Below are positions 1-8,161 of a stretch of DNA of 21,909 bases, piece after piece. Position numbers and translations under genes: made by a program. Below the pieces are notes generated by a model. It did no database searches. It saw nothing but the letters and a program-made list of their open reading frames with translations, and was not told where the DNA came from. The DNA is from VRUE01 sp035554595 (GTDB taxonomy: Bacteria; Actinomycetota; Thermoleophilia; Solirubrobacterales; 70-9): positions 1-21,909 of the forward strand of contig DATMIH010000190.1 of the NCBI GenBank assembly GCA_035554595.1, read 5' to 3'. Numbering within the stretch: the stretch's first letter is position 1; each line of letters begins with the position of its first letter.

Positions 1-67
1 GAATCCTCCAAGAAGCAGGGAGTATGTCGCAGGAGGAAGCGGATTCGCGGCGAAGCCGCAGAGTGCA

Positions 68-988
68 TTGGTTGGTTCGCTCGTACTTAACCGCTTCCTG
101 ATCGAGCGCCGCATCGGCAGCGGCGGCTTCGGCACGGTCTATGAGGCCTGGGACGGGCGGCTCGAGCGGCCGGTTGCGGTCAAGGCGATCGAATCGGCCG
201 GCGCGCCGGGGTCCGAGCGCGTCCTGCGCGAGGCGCAGGCAGCGGCCAGGCTCAACCACCCCGGGATCGTGACCCTTTATGAGATGGGGGAGGAGGACGG
301 CAACGCCCTGCTCGTCACCGAGTTGGTCGACGGCTCGACCCTGGCCGAGCTCAACCGCGACGGCACGCTCAGCGACCGCGAGGTGGGCGAGATCGGCGCC
401 GACCTCTGTGAGGCCCTCGACCATGCCCACACACGCGCCGTGGTCCACCGCGATATCAAGCCCCAGAACGTGCTCGTCACCGATGAGGGGGAGCCGCACG
501 CCAAGCTGATGGACTTCGGAGTCGCCCGCCTTACCGACGCCGCCGCCCTCACGGCCCCCGGCGACGTCGTCGGCACCCTTGCCTACATGGCCCCCGAGCA
601 AGCCGAGGGTCGCACCGCTGGCCCGGAGGTTGACGTCTACGCCCTGGGGCTGATGCTGTACGAGAGCTGGAGCGGCGACCATCCCACTCGCCGCTCGACA
701 CCGGCGGCGACGGCGCGGGCGATCGGCGCCCGCATGAAGCCGCTGCGCAGGCTGCGCCCCGACCTGCCGCGTGAGCTCTGTGAGACCGTCGATGCCTGCC
801 TGCAGACCCGCCCGGATCGACGGCCGTCGCTGGAGGAGCTGGGCAGCACGATCGAGGGCTCGCTCGACCGCCTCGCGGACCAACCGCCTCGCAGCGAGCG
901 CGCCCTGTCCCTACGCCTTGGCGCGATCGGCGTTGCCGCCGCCCTAGGGGCCTGGCTCGCCGTCGGTCACGGCGTCCTGCTCCCGTAG
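68..988 (+). CDS. Ser/Thr protein kinase with a C-terminal membrane tail
   Basis: Hanks-type Ser/Thr kinase, 306 residues from the TTG at 68. Visible motifs: glycine loop GSGGFG (17-22), VAVK with catalytic Lys39, HRDIKPQN with catalytic Asp129, DFG (149-151) and APE (175-177). A single hydrophobic helix (about 281-302) lies at the extreme C-terminus with almost nothing after it, so this is a cytoplasmic kinase with a membrane tail and no sensor ectodomain, unlike the PASTA kinase downstream. It heads the fha-pstP-rodA-pbpA-pknB operon and may fill the place of PknA. The start is uncertain: the frame is open to the left edge of the window, TTG 68 has no ribosome-binding site at the usual distance, and the strong AGGAGG at 31-36 is not followed by an in-frame start. 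The true start may be outside the window. Family assignment is certain; target proteins are unknown. Confidence 0.93.
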   Translation: MVGSLVLNRFLIERRIGSGGFGTVYEAWDGRLERPVAVKAIESAGAPGSERVLREAQAAARLNHPGIVTLYEMGEEDGNALLVTELVDGSTLAELNRDGTLSDREVGEIGADLCEALDHAHTRAVVHRDIKPQNVLVTDEGEPHAKLMDFGVARLTDAAALTAPGDVVGTLAYMAPEQAEGRTAGPEVDVYALGLMLYESWSGDHPTRRSTPAATARAIGARMKPLRRLRPDLPRELCETVDACLQTRPDRRPSLEELGSTIEGSLDRLADQPPRSERALSLRLGAIGVAAALGAWLAVGHGVLLP

Positions 989-1033
989 GATTCGAGCCGG
1001 ATTCGCCGGCCGCCGAGGCCGCCGAACCGCGAG

Positions 1034-1039
1034 AAGGAG
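1034..1039 (+). promoter_or_regulatory. Ribosome-binding site that fixes the fhaA start
   Basis: AAGGAG ends 6 nt before the ATC at 1046. This is the only strong Shine-Dalgarno sequence between the kinase stop codon (986-988) and the FHA gene, and it points to ATC rather than the GTG at 1124 as initiation codon. Confidence 0.6.
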
Positions 1040-1045
1040 CCCACT

Positions 1046-1819
1046 ATCAGCGTTCTACGCAACCTCGAGAGTCGGATCGAAGGCCTCGTCGAGGGGGTCT
1101 TCAGCCGCGCCTTCAGCTCCGAGGTGCAGCCGGTCGAGCTGGCCCGCAAGCTGGCCAAGGAGATGGACGCCCACAAGACCGCCGGGGTAGCCCGCGTCTA
1201 CGTGCCCAACGAGTACACCGTCTACCTCTCGACCAAGGACCGGGTCAAGCTCGAAGGCTACGAGCGCTCGCTCGAGCAGGAGCTCTCCGGCTACTTGCTC
1301 GAGCATGCCCGCCGCCGCGACTACGACCTGCTCACCCGTCCCGCGGTCGAGTTCAAGACCGACGAGCGCCTGCGCCTTGGCGAGTTTGGTATCCAGACCC
1401 GGCTGGTCAAGCCGCCGGCGCACGAGGGGGAGGCTCCGCGCCAGGGGGAGGAGGGTCACACGATGGTCTACTCGGCGGTCAAAGAGCGACCGGCCGCCCC
1501 GGCGACCCCGGAGCAGCGCGCCGAAGCGATGGTCACCACCCGCGCGGTCGTCTCCCTCGACGATCGCCGCTACGTGCTCGAGGGCCCCCGCGCCACGATC
1601 GGCCGCTCCAAGAGCGCCGAGTGCGTGCTGGCGGATCCCAACGTCTCCCGCCGCCACGCCGAGCTGCGCCGCTCGCCGACTGGCGACTGGACGATTGCCG
1701 ACCTCGGCTCGACCAACGGCATCAAGGTGAACGGCCGGCGCGTCTCCTCCTCGCGGCTCAGCCCCGGGGACCAGGTGACGGTCGGTACCACGACCTTCCT
1801 GTTCGAGATCGAGCAGTGA
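1046..1819 (+). CDS. fhaA: FHA-domain protein with N-terminal DUF3662 (FhaA-like)
   Basis: Phosphothreonine-binding adaptor, 257 residues if started at ATC 1046. The N-terminal part (about 1-120, beginning SVLRNLESRIEGLVEG) is the DUF3662 domain of actinobacterial FhaA proteins. A variable linker follows (about 125-165), then a C-terminal FHA domain (about 170-257) with the signatures GR (186-187), SRRH (201-204) and STNG (222-225). Mycobacterial FhaA binds phosphorylated MviN/MurJ and thereby affects peptidoglycan precursor export; the same role is inferred here. Between the upstream stop at 986-988 and GTG 1124 there is no in-frame ATG, GTG or TTG. Starting at GTG 1124 would remove the first 26 residues of the conserved domain, so I chose ATC 1046, which has an AAGGAG 6 nt upstream. 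Codon ATC is a very rare initiator; a sequencing error of ATG is the alternative. Confidence 0.88.
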   Translation: MSVLRNLESRIEGLVEGVFSRAFSSEVQPVELARKLAKEMDAHKTAGVARVYVPNEYTVYLSTKDRVKLEGYERSLEQELSGYLLEHARRRDYDLLTRPAVEFKTDERLRLGEFGIQTRLVKPPAHEGEAPRQGEEGHTMVYSAVKERPAAPATPEQRAEAMVTTRAVVSLDDRRYVLEGPRATIGRSKSAECVLADPNVSRRHAELRRSPTGDWTIADLGSTNGIKVNGRRVSSSRLSPGDQVTVGTTTFLFEIEQ

Positions 1820-1853
1820 GCGAACGAAACATTGACCTGAGCGCCGCGGCCTA

Positions 1854-2327
1854 GTGGACTACGCCCCGATCTCCGTCTTCCTCAAGTTCGGCTTCCTCGC
1901 CGTTCTCTACCTCTTCCTGCTCTGGATCGCCCGCAGCGCGCTCAAGGACCTGCGCCGCACGACCTCACCGGCACCGGACGCGACCGGCTTTCACCAGGTC
2001 CCCGGTCTCTCCCCGTCATCGCCCGCCGGCGACGCTTGGTTGATCGCCGAGCGCGGCGGCGGTCTCGAGCCCGGCGAGCGCTTCGACCTGATCGGCGGGC
2101 TCTCGATCGGTCGCTCGGCCGAAGCTGATGTGCGGATCGAGGACCGCTACGCCTCCGGCGTGCACGCGAGGATCTTTACCCGCGACCGGCGCACCTTCGT
2201 GGAGGACATGAACTCGACCAACGGCACCCTGCTCAACGACGCGACCCTGAATGGGGAGGCGGAGCTGATCGACGGTGACGTCGTGCGGATCGGCGATACC
2301 GAGTTCAGGTACGAGGCCTCGGGCTAA
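1854..2327 (+). CDS. fhaB: Membrane-anchored FHA-domain protein (FhaB-like)
   Basis: Small phosphopeptide-binding protein of 157 residues with a GTG start. One N-terminal transmembrane helix (about 8-27) is followed by a basic stretch and a linker (30-60), then one FHA domain (about 63-155) with GRS (86-88), SGVH (101-104) and NSTNGT (120-125). This order matches mycobacterial FhaB/FipA, which sits at the same place in the pknB operon and links kinase signalling to septal and elongation proteins. The stop codon TAA is directly followed by the ATG of pstP with no gap, so the two are probably translated together. No strong ribosome-binding site is seen before the GTG; the helix begins right at the start, so a much later start is unlikely. 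Confidence 0.9.
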   Translation: MDYAPISVFLKFGFLAVLYLFLLWIARSALKDLRRTTSPAPDATGFHQVPGLSPSSPAGDAWLIAERGGGLEPGERFDLIGGLSIGRSAEADVRIEDRYASGVHARIFTRDRRTFVEDMNSTNGTLLNDATLNGEAELIDGDVVRIGDTEFRYEASG

Positions 2328-3506
2328 ATGCTGCGGATCGACGACCAGGCCTTTCGCACCGACACGGGGCGCCAGCGCAACGCCAACGAGGACTCCTTCT
2401 TTGTGCGGGCGCCGATCTTCGTCGTCGCCGACGGTATGGGCGGCGCCCAGGCCGGCGAGGTCGCCTCGAAAGCCGCGGCTGACGCCTTCGACGTCGATCT
2501 GCCCGAGGGGACGCCCGAGCAGGTGCTGCGCGAGACGATCCTCGCCGCCAACCGCACGATCCACCAGCTCGCCCGCGCCGATCCCTCGCGGGCGGGCATG
2601 GGCACGACCCTGACCGCCGCGATCGTCGACGCGGTCGGTGAAGAGGTGGCGATTGGCCACGTCGGCGATAGCCGCGCCTACCGGCTGCGGGCCGGCAAGC
2701 TCGAGCAGTTGACCCGCGACCACTCGCTGGTCGAGGAGATGAGGCGCAAGGGACAGATCACCGACGCTCAAGCCCAAGACCATCCGCAGCGCTCGATCAT
2801 TACCCGCGCCCTCGGTCCCGAGCCCGAGGTCGAGCCTGACGTACAAACCGTTCCCGCCGTTGCAGGCGACGTCTTCCTAATCTGCTCCGACGGGCTGACG
2901 ACGATGCTGGGTGAGGAGCAGATCGCCAAGCTGCTCGCCGGCGCCAGCTCGATGGGCGCCGCGGTGCGTGCCCTGGTCGACGAAGCCAACCGGGCCGGCG
3001 GCCGCGACAACATCACCGCCCTCGCCTTCCGCCTCGAAGACGCGGCCGCGCCGCAGCAGAGTCACGAGGACGCGACGCTGATCGGCAGCACCGCAGCGGA
3101 GGCGGGGCTGACCACGACCGAGGTGCGCCGCCGCGCTGCGGCAGCAGCCGCCCGCGATCGCCGCGAGCAGCTCGCCGCGAAGGGCTCGCGAAGGGGCCTG
3201 AGACGGGCGCTCAAGGTGCTCGTGGTCCTGGCCGTGCTTGGGGCGCTTGCCTTCGGCGCCTGGTACGGCAACCGCCAGGTCTGGTTCCTCGGCACCGACG
3301 ACAGCGGCCGCGTCGCCCTCTATCGCGGCATGCCCTACGAACTGCCCTTCGGCATCAAGCTCTACGACGAGCGCTACGCCAGCCCGATCCAGGCCTCCTC
3401 GCTGCCGCCACGCCGCCAGGACGCGGTCACGGGCCACGATCTGCGCTCGCGCGGGGATGCGACCTCGCTGGTCGAAGACATCGAACAGTCACAAGGGGTT
3501 CGATGA
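2328..3506 (+). CDS. pstP: PP2C-type Ser/Thr protein phosphatase, membrane-bound
   Basis: Metal-dependent phosphatase of 392 residues that would reverse phosphorylation by the operon's kinases. PP2C motifs in order: RNANEDS (18-23), DGMGG (35-39), GHVGDSRAY (110-118), SDGLT (187-191) and GGRDNIT (224-230); the aspartates in these motifs bind the two metal ions. A charged, alanine-rich linker (about 240-290) leads to one transmembrane helix (about 296-314) and an outer segment of about 75 residues. Mycobacterial PstP has the same cytoplasmic-catalytic, one-helix layout but a larger extracytoplasmic part. The ATG starts immediately after the fhaB stop and the TGA overlaps the rodA ATG (ATGA), indicating translational coupling. 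Confidence 0.96.
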   Translation: MLRIDDQAFRTDTGRQRNANEDSFFVRAPIFVVADGMGGAQAGEVASKAAADAFDVDLPEGTPEQVLRETILAANRTIHQLARADPSRAGMGTTLTAAIVDAVGEEVAIGHVGDSRAYRLRAGKLEQLTRDHSLVEEMRRKGQITDAQAQDHPQRSIITRALGPEPEVEPDVQTVPAVAGDVFLICSDGLTTMLGEEQIAKLLAGASSMGAAVRALVDEANRAGGRDNITALAFRLEDAAAPQQSHEDATLIGSTAAEAGLTTTEVRRRAAAAAARDRREQLAAKGSRRGLRRALKVLVVLAVLGALAFGAWYGNRQVWFLGTDDSGRVALYRGMPYELPFGIKLYDERYASPIQASSLPPRRQDAVTGHDLRSRGDATSLVEDIEQSQGVR

Positions 3507-4798
3507 GCGCTCGCAACCGGGAGCTAATGGCTCTCGTCCCGGTGGCCCTCCTCCTCACCGCCGGCTTCGCCGCGGTCTTCGCCCAGGAGAACGCTCAGCT
3601 CGACAACCTCAGCCTCACCTACGGCGCCTACTTCTTCGCCGTCTGCCTCGCCACCCACTTCTACCTGCGGGTGCGCCTTCCCAACGCCGACCCGTACCTC
3701 TTCCCACTGGTGGCGCTGCTGATGGCCTTCGGCCTGGTCATGGTCTACCGGATCGATGCCAGCCTGGCTCGCGACCAGGCCAACTGGTTCGTCCTCGGCC
3801 TCATTCTCTTCGCGGCGACGATCCATTTCCTGCGCGACTACGACGTGCTCGAGCGCTACCGCTACACGATCGCGGCGGTGGGCCTGCTGCTGCTGCTGGC
3901 GCCACGGGTGCCCGGAATCGGCCAGCAGGTCAACGGCGCGTACCTCGGGGTCAAGATCGGGCCGCTCGCCTTCCAGCCGGCCGAGTTCTCGAAGATCTGC
4001 CTGGTCGTCTTCCTTGCCTCCTACCTGCGCGAGCACCGCGAGGTGCTGATCGTCGGCGCCCGCCGCGTGCTCGGTGTGACCCTGCCGCCGCTCAAGCACT
4101 TCGGCCCGATGCTGGTCGTCTGGGGCGCCTCGATGTTCATGCTCGTCTTCATCCGCGACCTCGGCAGCTCGCTGATGTTCTTCGCCGCCTTCCTCGCTCT
4201 GCTCTACGTCGCCACGGGCCGCTTCTCGTTCGTCGCCATCGGCATGGCGATGTTCCTCGTCGGCGCCTGGTTCTTCGCCGCGACGGTGCCGCACGTGCAC
4301 GACAGGGTCGAGGTCTGGCTCAACCCCTACCCCCACGCGCGGGGGAGCGGCTACCAGATTCTGCAATCGATCTTCGCCCAGGCCGACGGCGGGCTCTTCG
4401 GCAAAGGATTCGGCCAGTCGCTAATTACCATTCCGGGCACCGATAACGCGCTGCTGCCGGCGGCGCAGACCGACACGATCTACTCGCTGATCGTCAACGA
4501 GCTCGGCCTCTTTGGCGCCTGCGCGGTGATCCTCACCTACCTCTTGATCTCGGCCCGCGGCTTCAAGATCGCCCTGCTCGCCGACGACGGCTTTTCGAAG
4601 CTGCTCGCCACCGGCCTCACCGCCGTTTTCGCGATCCAGGCCTTTGTCATCATCGGCGGCGTCACCCGGGTGATCCCGCTGACCGGCGTCACTCTGCCCT
4701 TCATTAGCTACGGCGGCAGCTCGATCGTCGCCAACTTCGTCCTCCTGGCGCTGCTGCTGCTGGTGTCTGATCGAGCCCGACGGGAGGCAGGGGCTTGA
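3503..4798 (+). CDS. rodA: RodA/FtsW family peptidoglycan glycosyltransferase
   Basis: SEDS-family polytopic membrane protein, 431 residues, about ten or more helices. SEDS proteins polymerise lipid II into glycan strands together with a class B penicillin-binding protein. Conserved features: NGAYLG (144-149) and QPAEFSKI (158-165), the IRDLGSS segment with Asp219 (likely catalytic aspartate region), AQTDTIYSLIVNELG (about 321-335) and GVTLPFISYGGSS (395-407). The partner pbpA follows with a 4-nt TTGA overlap, which is the usual SEDS-bPBP pairing, and the gene overlaps pstP by ATGA. The neighbourhood fits RodA (elongation) rather than FtsW, as in Mycobacterium, but sequence alone cannot exclude a division role. 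Confidence 0.95.
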   Translation: MSARNRELMALVPVALLLTAGFAAVFAQENAQLDNLSLTYGAYFFAVCLATHFYLRVRLPNADPYLFPLVALLMAFGLVMVYRIDASLARDQANWFVLGLILFAATIHFLRDYDVLERYRYTIAAVGLLLLLAPRVPGIGQQVNGAYLGVKIGPLAFQPAEFSKICLVVFLASYLREHREVLIVGARRVLGVTLPPLKHFGPMLVVWGASMFMLVFIRDLGSSLMFFAAFLALLYVATGRFSFVAIGMAMFLVGAWFFAATVPHVHDRVEVWLNPYPHARGSGYQILQSIFAQADGGLFGKGFGQSLITIPGTDNALLPAAQTDTIYSLIVNELGLFGACAVILTYLLISARGFKIALLADDGFSKLLATGLTAVFAIQAFVIIGGVTRVIPLTGVTLPFISYGGSSIVANFVLLALLLLVSDRARREAGA

Positions 4799-6255
4799 AC
4801 CGCCAGATCGTCAAGCTTTTCGCCTTTGTTGTCGTCCTCTTCGCCGTGCTGATCGGCTTCACTTCTTACTGGTCGGTCTTCGATGCCAAGGCGCTGCGCG
4901 AAAAGACCGCCAACAAGCGACCTCTGCTCGAGCAGCAGCAGATCCAGCGTGGTCGCATCCTCGCCGCCGACGGCACCGTGATCGCCCGCTCGGTAGCCAA
5001 GGGCCACGGTTCCGGCAAGCGCTATGTGCGGCGCTACCCGGAAGGGCGCCTCTACGGCCACCCGATCGGCTACAGCTTCGTCCAGTTCGGCGACAGCGAG
5101 TTCGAGCGCTTTCACAACGACGAACTGGTCGGCAACGAATCAGAATTCAGCTCGATCCTCGACCAGCTGCGCGGTCGCAATCAGCAGGGCAACGACATCG
5201 TCACCAACCTCGACCCGGCGGCCCAGGCGACCGCCCTCGCTGACCTCGAAGAAGCAGGCTTCGGCGCCGTCGTCGCGATCGAGCCGAAGAGCGGGCGGGT
5301 CAAGGTAATGGCCTCGAACCCACCTTATGACCCAAACCGCGTGCCTTACGAATTCTCGAAGCTGAGCACGAACGAAATCGAAACGCCACTTTTCGATCGC
5401 GCCACGCAGGGCCAGTATCCACCGGGCTCGACCTTCAAGGTGGTGACAGCGGCAGCGGGCCTGGAAAGCGGCACGATCACCCCGGAAACGCCGATCGACG
5501 CGCCGGGGAGTCTCGAAGTCGAAGGGACTCCGCTGGAAAACGACTTCGGTGAGAGCTTTCCAGGAGCGACCCTCGACACCGCCCTGACCAACTCGGTCAA
5601 CACCTGGTTCGGACAGCTCGGCCAGCGACTGGGCGAGGACACACTGTTCGAATACATGGAAAAGCTCGGCTTCAACTCGACCCCCGCAATCGACTTGCCA
5701 AGCAACGAGGTGTACAAGAGCGGCGTTTTCAACGAAGAAGGGGAACTGTTGAACGCCAACGACCCCGTTGACCTGGCCCGCGTGGCGATCGGCCAGGAGC
5801 GGCTGGCGGTGACGCCGCTGCAGATGGCGCAGGTCGCGGCCGCAGTCGCCAACAAGGGCAAGGAGATGAAGCCGCAGATCTGGAGCCGGGTCGTCGATCC
5901 CGATGGCCGGGTGACAAAGAAGCTTGAACCTTCGCAGTACAGCCAGCCGATCAGCGCCAAGACCGCCGAAGAGCTGACCACCGCGATGGAAGGTGTGGTC
6001 AGTGAAGGCACCGGTACCAACGCGGCAATTCCCGGTGTCCCGGTGGCGGGCAAGACCGGTACTGCCGAAACACCGGGCAACAAGGCTTGTGGCGGCGGCG
6101 AAGAAGAGAATCAGGCCTGGTTCATAGGTTTCGCCCCGGCCAATGACCCCAAGATCGCGATCGCGGCGACGGTGGAGTGCACGGAAGAATTCGGCAACGA
6201 TGTTGCCGCGCCGATTTTCCGCGACGTCGCGGAAACGATCCTCAACGGTGAATAG
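4795..6255 (+). CDS. pbpA: Class B penicillin-binding protein (peptidoglycan transpeptidase)
   Basis: Cross-linking enzyme of the wall, 486 residues from a TTG start that overlaps the rodA stop (TTGA). One N-terminal signal-anchor helix (7-27), a short dimerisation/pedestal region (about 45-150) and a transpeptidase domain (about 155-483). Active-site motifs: GSTFK with nucleophile Ser212 and Lys215, SVN (267-269), and KTGT (420-423). The length is typical of the short actinobacterial PbpA, which has no PASTA domains. It is expected to act outside the membrane with RodA. From about 5130 onward glutamate is mostly encoded by GAA, whereas flanking cytoplasmic coding sequence prefers GAG. A stretch CGGGEEE (432-438) with Cys432 and Cys461 could allow a disulfide, which is only inference. 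Confidence 0.95.
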   Translation: MNRQIVKLFAFVVVLFAVLIGFTSYWSVFDAKALREKTANKRPLLEQQQIQRGRILAADGTVIARSVAKGHGSGKRYVRRYPEGRLYGHPIGYSFVQFGDSEFERFHNDELVGNESEFSSILDQLRGRNQQGNDIVTNLDPAAQATALADLEEAGFGAVVAIEPKSGRVKVMASNPPYDPNRVPYEFSKLSTNEIETPLFDRATQGQYPPGSTFKVVTAAAGLESGTITPETPIDAPGSLEVEGTPLENDFGESFPGATLDTALTNSVNTWFGQLGQRLGEDTLFEYMEKLGFNSTPAIDLPSNEVYKSGVFNEEGELLNANDPVDLARVAIGQERLAVTPLQMAQVAAAVANKGKEMKPQIWSRVVDPDGRVTKKLEPSQYSQPISAKTAEELTTAMEGVVSEGTGTNAAIPGVPVAGKTGTAETPGNKACGGGEEENQAWFIGFAPANDPKIAIAATVECTEEFGNDVAAPIFRDVAETILNGE

Positions 6256-6280
6256 CGAATGAAGAAGAAAGGTGTGAAGC

Positions 6281-8161
6281 GTGGCTGAGGTGACAAAAGG
6301 GTCTGTGGTCGACGGCCGCTACACGGTCCTGGAGCGCATCGGCTCGGGCGGCATGGCCGATGTCTGGCTGGCCGACGACAGCCACCTGCAACGCCGGGTG
6401 GCGCTCAAGGTTCTGCACGCGCGCTTTGCCCAGGACAAAGAGTTCGTCGAGCGCTTCCGCCGTGAGGCCGAGGCCGCCGCGGGCCTTCAACACCCCAACA
6501 TCGTCGCTGTCTTCGATCGCGGCGAGTTCGAAGGTAATTACTACATTGCGATGCAGTACCTGGAGGGGCGCACGCTGAAGCAGGTGATCGACGCCGGTGC
6601 CACTCCCGAGCAAGCCGCCGGGCTGATCCGCCAGGTACTCGAGGGCGCGCGCTTCGCCCACCGCCACGGCGTCGTCCACCGTGACCTGAAGCCGCAGAAC
6701 GTGATCGTCGACGCCGAGGGCAAGGCGACCGTGACCGACTTCGGCATCGCCCAGGCCGGCGTCTCAGAGATCACCCAGGCGGGCTCGGTGCTGGGCACGC
6801 CCCACTACCTCTCGCCCGAGCAGGCCCAGGGCTTCGAGGTCACCGCCGTCTCCGATCTCTACTCGATCGGGGTAATGCTCTATGAGGCGCTGACCAGGCG
6901 GGTTCCATTTGAGGCCGATTCCGCCGTGGCGATAGCGATGAAACAGGTCTCGCAGGCGCCGCAGCGGCCAAGCTCGATCAATCCCCAGGTCTCACCGGCG
7001 CTCGACGCAGTGGTTATGCGGGCCCTGGAGAAGGAGCCGGGCCAGCGCTTCCAGAGCGCTGACGCCTTCATCGCCGCGATCGACGCGGCACTCAAGGACC
7101 CCGGCGGGGGTGCTGAAAACACAGCCGCCTTCGCGCCCCTGCCGCCGATCGTCGCCGTGCCGGAGGAGCCGATCGCAGAGGGCGTCGATCCAGACGAGGG
7201 CAGGCGCAGGCGCATCTGGGTCCTGGTCGCGATAGCGGTGCTGATCGGCCTCCTGGTCGGCTTTGCCTTGACCCGCGACACGACGACCGAGGTCCCCAGC
7301 GTCACCGGCAACCAGCTCAACGTGGCGATCGCGCTGCTGCAGCAAGACGGCTTCAGCGTGGGTGATGTCAAGCGGGTCGAGCGCGAAGCGCCGGCCAACG
7401 AAGTGCTCGAGCAGGACCCCGCCGCAGCGCCGCCGGCTGATCAGGCCTCCGAAGACTGCAGCTTCCTCACCTTCTTCTGCTCGAAGCCGAAGGTGACGCT
7501 GACCGTGAGCTCCGGCCCCGGCAGCGCCAAGGTGCCCTCAACCGCCGGCCTGACCAGTACAGCCGCCGAAGAAGAGCTCGAAGAAGCGGGCTTCAAAACC
7601 AAGACCGAATCGGTGCACTCCAAAGACGTGGAAGAAGGGCTGGTGCTCAAGTCCGAACCCTCGGGCGGGGAGACCGCGACCAAGGGGAGTACGGTGGTGC
7701 TCAAGGTCTCGAGCGGCCCGAAGCTGGCCAAGGTGCCGGTAGTGGTCGGCTCACAGCGCTCGCTGGCGGTGCAGCAGATCCGTGGTCGCGGCTTCACCCC
7801 CTCGGTCGAAGAAGTGGAAAGCAAGCAGCCCGAAGGTCAGGTGATCCGCCAGGCGCCGAGCGCCGGCTCGCAGCTGCCGCCGGGCTCGACCGTCTCGATC
7901 ACGGTCTCCAAGGGTGAAGAAAAGGCGACGGCGCCCAACGTGATCGGCAAGGAACGCGCCGAAGCCGTGGAAATGGTTCGCGAAGCCGGCCTCAAGCCGG
8001 TCGTGCAGGAACAGGAAACCGAAGTCCCCTCGCAGGTCGGCCGCGTCACCGACCAGTTCCCGCCGCCGAGCTCGGAAGTGAAACCGGGAAGCACGGTGAC
8101 GCTGGTCGTCGGCAAGGCGGCGATCGGGGCAGCTGAAACGGAAGCCGAAGAAACGGAATGA
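6281..8161 (+). CDS. pknB: PASTA-domain Ser/Thr protein kinase (PknB-like)
   Basis: Receptor-like kinase of 626 residues. GTG start with a GAAAGG site 8 nt upstream. Cytoplasmic kinase domain (about 14-272): glycine loop GSGGMADV (21-28), Lys43, HRDLKPQN with Asp135, DFG (153-155), activation loop GTPHY (172-176), SPE (178-180). A juxtamembrane linker (273-308) and one helix (311-331) lead to four extracytoplasmic PASTA repeats at about 337-410, 416-479, 483-545 and 549-612. PASTA domains of this family bind muropeptides or lipid II and control kinase activity. The first repeat carries an inserted loop with Cys393 and Cys400 (C-x6-C). The Glu codon preference switches from GAG to GAA between kinase domain and PASTA region. 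The last codons overlap the ddl ATG (ATGA). Confidence 0.97.
   Translation: MAEVTKGSVVDGRYTVLERIGSGGMADVWLADDSHLQRRVALKVLHARFAQDKEFVERFRREAEAAAGLQHPNIVAVFDRGEFEGNYYIAMQYLEGRTLKQVIDAGATPEQAAGLIRQVLEGARFAHRHGVVHRDLKPQNVIVDAEGKATVTDFGIAQAGVSEITQAGSVLGTPHYLSPEQAQGFEVTAVSDLYSIGVMLYEALTRRVPFEADSAVAIAMKQVSQAPQRPSSINPQVSPALDAVVMRALEKEPGQRFQSADAFIAAIDAALKDPGGGAENTAAFAPLPPIVAVPEEPIAEGVDPDEGRRRRIWVLVAIAVLIGLLVGFALTRDTTTEVPSVTGNQLNVAIALLQQDGFSVGDVKRVEREAPANEVLEQDPAAAPPADQASEDCSFLTFFCSKPKVTLTVSSGPGSAKVPSTAGLTSTAAEEELEEAGFKTKTESVHSKDVEEGLVLKSEPSGGETATKGSTVVLKVSSGPKLAKVPVVVGSQRSLAVQQIRGRGFTPSVEEVESKQPEGQVIRQAPSAGSQLPPGSTVSITVSKGEEKATAPNVIGKERAEAVEMVREAGLKPVVQEQETEVPSQVGRVTDQFPPPSSEVKPGSTVTLVVGKAAIGAAETEAEETE

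Noticed and set aside
24..101. Short frame starting ATG 24, possible end of an upstream gene
   Set aside because: It ends inside the kinase gene, has no recognisable sequence and is too short to judge at the window edge.
2016..2846. Long minus-strand frames opposite fhaB and pstP (and similar ones opposite rodA, the dehydratase and others)
   Set aside because: Typical antisense shadows of high-GC genes; the plus-strand products carry clear family motifs throughout.
3238..4446. 402-residue frame over pstP and rodA
   Set aside because: Arg/Pro/Ala-rich translation without motifs, fully covered by the real genes in another frame.
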